The notes below the pieces were generated by a model that saw only the letters and a program-made list of their open reading frames with translations, was not told the origin of the DNA and ran no database searches. A stretch of DNA of 16,511 bases from the NCBI GenBank assembly GCA_017964745.1, contig JAGCRJ010000021.1:1-16511 (forward strand). The letters are read 5' to 3'. Below, piece after piece: positions 13,700 to 16,511 of the stretch. Position 1 is the first letter of the stretch; the number at the start of each line of letters is the position of its first letter. The stretch is from Lachnospiraceae bacterium. Lineage in GTDB: Bacteria > Bacillota > Clostridia > Lachnospirales > Lachnospiraceae. The position numbers and the translations under genes are program-made.

Positions 13700-16087
13700 A
13701 TGGTTGTTTTTCTCACAAGTTCATTCGTGGAATACAGGACGATAGCCGAAACGGGGCCCGCACATTTAAGCGGTGACTACGATTTCATCGGCAATCTTCA
13801 GAAATACTGGAGGGAAAACTCCGGTCTGTTGGTCGTGTCCGCAGATCCCGATAACTTCGAGAATAATGAAAGCTCCGCAGCCAGATATACACAGGCTTTC
13901 ACTGAGGCCGGATTCAGCGTGGAAAAGACCACCGTGCTCGACCACAGGAACTCCTCCGAAGCCTTTGAACTGGTCAGAAATTCCGATGTGGTCATATTAT
14001 CGGGCGGAATGGCCGGTGCCCAGAATGCTTTCTTCAAAGAAATTAACCTCAAGATGCTTCTTACGGGGTATCCGGGCATTATAATCGCTCTCAGCACGGG
14101 AACCATCAATTCCTGCGAGACCGCATATCTGCTTCCGGAACTCGGCGGAGAGGCCGTAGAACCCGGTTTTGAACGCTTTACTGACGGTCTCGGACTTACC
14201 GACAGGATCATCCTGACTCACAGCGAATACCTCAGATCCAAGAAGGTCGGAGGTTTTGACCTGATGGAAGATATTGTGGTTCCGGACAGCAAGGGCAGGG
14301 AATTTTACCTGATCGATGATGGAAGCTACTTTTTAATTGACGGTGATGTCACAAAGTTCTATGGCAAGGGAGAAGTCCTGGAAAATGGCGCTTTGCGCAT
14401 GATTGACAGCCATGTCAGCGAAAGTGACTGGAATGCCGTTATGACAGGCGGTTACATTTGCGTTTTTGAGATCAACACCAGTACCGGTAAGCTTATCAGC
14501 AAATTCACAGGTGATTTTCTCCCTAAATATGACGTCAGTGTCGACAAGGCCGCGGACTTCAAAGCCTTCATACAAGATTTTGCGTCCAAGATTCTTATAG
14601 AAAGGGAGAGAGACCAGCTCATAAGGCAGTCGTCCAAGTCTGTGATAGAAGCTGAGATCGAATCCATGGGATGTTATTCCAGGACCGTGCATTCGGAAAG
14701 AGGCGGCTTCAGAAGGGCCATGGATATACGCATAAGGCCGCTTGAAGGTGAGGATAATACCAGGATATGCATTATCCAGGATATCACCGAGATGATAGAC
14801 AGGGACTGGATGACCGATATCCTTTCGAGAGCCGGATTCCTGAGGGATGCGGAGATCTGCATCAATAAACTCGATCTGTCGAAGGGCTATTCACTCCTTT
14901 ATACCAACATCCGCGGATTTAAGACCGTAAATGACCTCTTCGGTGAAGAGATAGGAGACAAGGTCATCTTTATGGTCAGGGACCAGATAAAGGAGGTTCT
15001 GGAGCCTCTCGTTCTGGGACGCCTCGAGAGCGATCATTTTGTCGCCATAATCAGGAATGAATACCTTAAGGCCGCCAGGATGAAAAAGCTCACCCAGATG
15101 ACCTACAGGAGTATTTATAAGCAGTATGATTTTAACGTAACATGTGGTATTTATCACATAGTCGATACCGGACTTTCGGTTGGACTGATGATAGACAGGG
15201 CAAAGCTTGCGGAGTCCAATATAGCCAACTCCGATGCCATTTTATACACCGATTATACGGACAGGATGCGTACGGATTATGTCAACCGGATGATCCTGAT
15301 ATCCGACCTCGGAGAGGCGGTCAAGAACAGGGAACTCATTTCCTTCTACCAGCCCGTCGTCGATACCATAACCCATAAGGTCGTATCGGCTGAATCGCTC
15401 GTCAGATGGAAGCATCACGACATGGGAATGGTATCTCCCGGACTCTTCATCCCCGCTCTCGAACAGTCGGGCAAGGTATCCAGAGTCGATATGTACATGG
15501 CCGAGAACGTATTCGGAATGCTTATGAAGAATTCCAGGGAGGGCTATCCCCTCGTTCCCGTGTCCATAAACCTTTCCAGGGTTGATTTCTACGATCCCAC
15601 GCTTCTCGACAGGATCAAGGAGATCTTAGACAGTGACGAATTCCCCGAGGGAGCCGCAAAGATCGAGATCACGGAGTCCGCTTATGCCAACCTTGAGAGC
15701 AATGCACTGGACTTTTTGAAGGTAATGAAGGAAAAGAAGGTCAGGATCCTTCTCGATGATTACGGCAGCGGAATGAGCTCTTTATCAACCCTTGAAAGCT
15801 ACGAATTCGATACCATCAAGCTCGATATCGGATTTGTCCGCAAGATAGGTCAGAGTGATAAGGCGGAGACCATAATCAAGTCGACCATCAACATGGCTCA
15901 TGCATTCGGTGCCGATGTCATTGCGGAAGGAGTTGAGAATGAAAAGCAGCTTGCTTTCCTTTCCGATGCGGGCTGCGATATGATCCAGGGCTACTACTTC
16001 TACAGACCGATGCCGGAGGATGAATTCTGCAAGATAGTAAACAATCCCACCAAGACAGAGATGGTCTTAGGCTGGGGAAAGGACTGA
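13700..16087 (+). CDS. Peptidase S51-like / PAS / degenerate GGDEF / EAL fusion
   Basis: This 795-residue protein has no clear membrane segment and is probably cytoplasmic. Residues 1-235 resemble peptidase S51 (dipeptidase E, a class I amidotransferase fold): DVVILSGGMAGAQ (96-108), a nucleophile-elbow-like ALSTGT with S132, H174, and YLIDDGSYFLIDGDVTKFYG (203-222). Residues about 236-365 look PAS-like and end in IIQDITE. Residues about 366-520 form a GGDEF fold whose signature is ESDHF (443-447) and whose metal aspartate is N403, so it should not make c-di-GMP. Residues about 530-790 are an EAL domain with its catalytic set: E565 (ESL in place of EAL), N624, E659, D686-D687, K707, E743 and Q763. 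It should therefore hydrolyse c-di-GMP, perhaps controlled by the N-terminal modules. The start is ATG 13700 with GGGGA 5 nt ahead. S51 linked to EAL is unusual. Confidence 0.88.
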   Translation: MVVFLTSSFVEYRTIAETGPAHLSGDYDFIGNLQKYWRENSGLLVVSADPDNFENNESSAARYTQAFTEAGFSVEKTTVLDHRNSSEAFELVRNSDVVILSGGMAGAQNAFFKEINLKMLLTGYPGIIIALSTGTINSCETAYLLPELGGEAVEPGFERFTDGLGLTDRIILTHSEYLRSKKVGGFDLMEDIVVPDSKGREFYLIDDGSYFLIDGDVTKFYGKGEVLENGALRMIDSHVSESDWNAVMTGGYICVFEINTSTGKLISKFTGDFLPKYDVSVDKAADFKAFIQDFASKILIERERDQLIRQSSKSVIEAEIESMGCYSRTVHSERGGFRRAMDIRIRPLEGEDNTRICIIQDITEMIDRDWMTDILSRAGFLRDAEICINKLDLSKGYSLLYTNIRGFKTVNDLFGEEIGDKVIFMVRDQIKEVLEPLVLGRLESDHFVAIIRNEYLKAARMKKLTQMTYRSIYKQYDFNVTCGIYHIVDTGLSVGLMIDRAKLAESNIANSDAILYTDYTDRMRTDYVNRMILISDLGEAVKNRELISFYQPVVDTITHKVVSAESLVRWKHHDMGMVSPGLFIPALEQSGKVSRVDMYMAENVFGMLMKNSREGYPLVPVSINLSRVDFYDPTLLDRIKEILDSDEFPEGAAKIEITESAYANLESNALDFLKVMKEKKVRILLDDYGSGMSSLSTLESYEFDTIKLDIGFVRKIGQSDKAETIIKSTINMAHAFGADVIAEGVENEKQLAFLSDAGCDMIQGYYFYRPMPEDEFCKIVNNPTKTEMVLGWGKD

Positions 16088-16090
16088 ACC

Positions 16091-16511
16091 ATTAACAGGA
16101 TATTTGAGATCATGGCTCCATGTCATTTCGGCATGGAGTCTGTGCTGAAAAAAGAGATAATCGATCTTGGCTATGACGTAACCTCTGTTTCCGACGGCAG
16201 GGTTACTTTTGAGGGAGATGCCGAGGCCGTCGCCAGAGTAAATATATGCTCTCGTACGGCGGAAAGGCTGCTCATAAAGGCGGCCTCCTTTACCGCGAGG
16301 ACATTTGATGAGCTGTTTGAGGGTGTAAAGGCCGTAAGGTGGGAGGAATTCATCCCTGAAAACGGTAAATTCTGGGTGACCAAGGCTTCAAGCGTAAAAT
16401 CCGCCCTCTTTTCACCTTCCGACATCCAGTCCATAGTCAAGAAGGCCATGGTGGAGTCGCTCAAGGGTGTATACCGGATCGAGCATTTCCCGGAGGACGG
16501 GGATTCTTTTC
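16091..16511 (+). CDS. THUMP-domain class I SAM RNA methyltransferase, 5' part
   Basis: The gene runs off the right edge, and 140 complete codons are visible. The sequence FEIMAPCHFGMESVLKKEIIDLGYDV is the N-terminus of the RlmL/YpsC family, which methylates guanine in 23S rRNA. The rest (ICSRTAERLLIKAASFTARTFDELFEGVKAVRWEEF) is the following ferredoxin-like/THUMP part; the methyltransferase domain lies outside the window. The start is unusual: in this frame, between the previous TGA and the motif, the only candidates before ATG 16112 are ATT 16091 and ATA 16100. ATT 16091 sits 7 nt after AAAGGA (16078-16083) and restores the family's usual N-terminus, while ATG 16112 would remove part of the first strand. 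The coordinate given uses ATT. It follows the S51-EAL gene by 3 nt, so they are probably one operon. Confidence 0.85.
   Translation, partial: MNRIFEIMAPCHFGMESVLKKEIIDLGYDVTSVSDGRVTFEGDAEAVARVNICSRTAERLLIKAASFTARTFDELFEGVKAVRWEEFIPENGKFWVTKASSVKSALFSPSDIQSIVKKAMVESLKGVYRIEHFPEDGDSF

Noticed and set aside
1..16511. CRISPR arrays, insertion sequences, tRNA or rRNA genes
   Set aside because: No regularly spaced direct repeats, transposase motifs, terminal repeats or cloverleaf sequences were recognised on either strand.

Overview
The window looks like a chromosomal segment of an anaerobic, plant-fibre-degrading Firmicute, most likely a Lachnospiraceae relative of Butyrivibrio or its neighbours. 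This rests on the gene families: a DUF5696/YIP1 sugar ABC cluster, a secreted GH10 xylanase, U32-type proteins, strong AGGAGG ribosome sites and TATAAT promoters. The species cannot be fixed from sequence alone. Seven intact genes run on the plus strand between 675 and 11151, two on the minus strand at 11209-12216, and two intact plus-strand genes follow. A truncated gene sits at each end.

Region 1 (1-6923) is a carbohydrate-uptake locus. It holds the end of a YIP1-family membrane protein, a membrane-anchored DUF5696 protein with a glycoside-hydrolase-like layout, two MalF/MalG-type permeases whose reading frames overlap by 8 nt, and a lipoprotein solute-binding protein. The binding protein has its own promoter and a structured leader, and a strong terminator follows it. 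There is no ATPase gene, so the importer probably borrows one encoded elsewhere. The substrate is unknown.

Region 2 (7030-11207) is a promoter-to-terminator operon. Two tandem cytoplasmic U32-like paralogues with cysteine patterns suited to an Fe-S cluster are followed, with a 4-nt ATGA overlap, by an exported GH10 endoxylanase. The xylanase carries a carbohydrate-binding-like module and a C-terminal membrane anchor. Pairing putative U32 enzymes with a xylanase is unexpected.

Region 3 (11170-12265) is convergent to region 2 and shares a bidirectional terminator with it. An Rrf2-family regulator with three IscR-like cysteines lies directly upstream of the manganese exporter mntP. A perfect 12-bp palindrome in front of the regulator is a plausible autoregulatory operator, and the divergent folC gene starts on its other side.

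Region 4 (12266-16511) holds folC (folate polyglutamylation), then a remarkable 795-residue fusion: a peptidase S51/PepE-like domain, a PAS-like segment, a degenerate GGDEF domain and an apparently intact EAL (c-di-GMP phosphodiesterase) domain. Three bases later comes the start of a THUMP-type rRNA methyltransferase gene that appears to begin with an ATT codon and runs off the window. No tRNA, rRNA, CRISPR array, transposase or prophage gene was seen.
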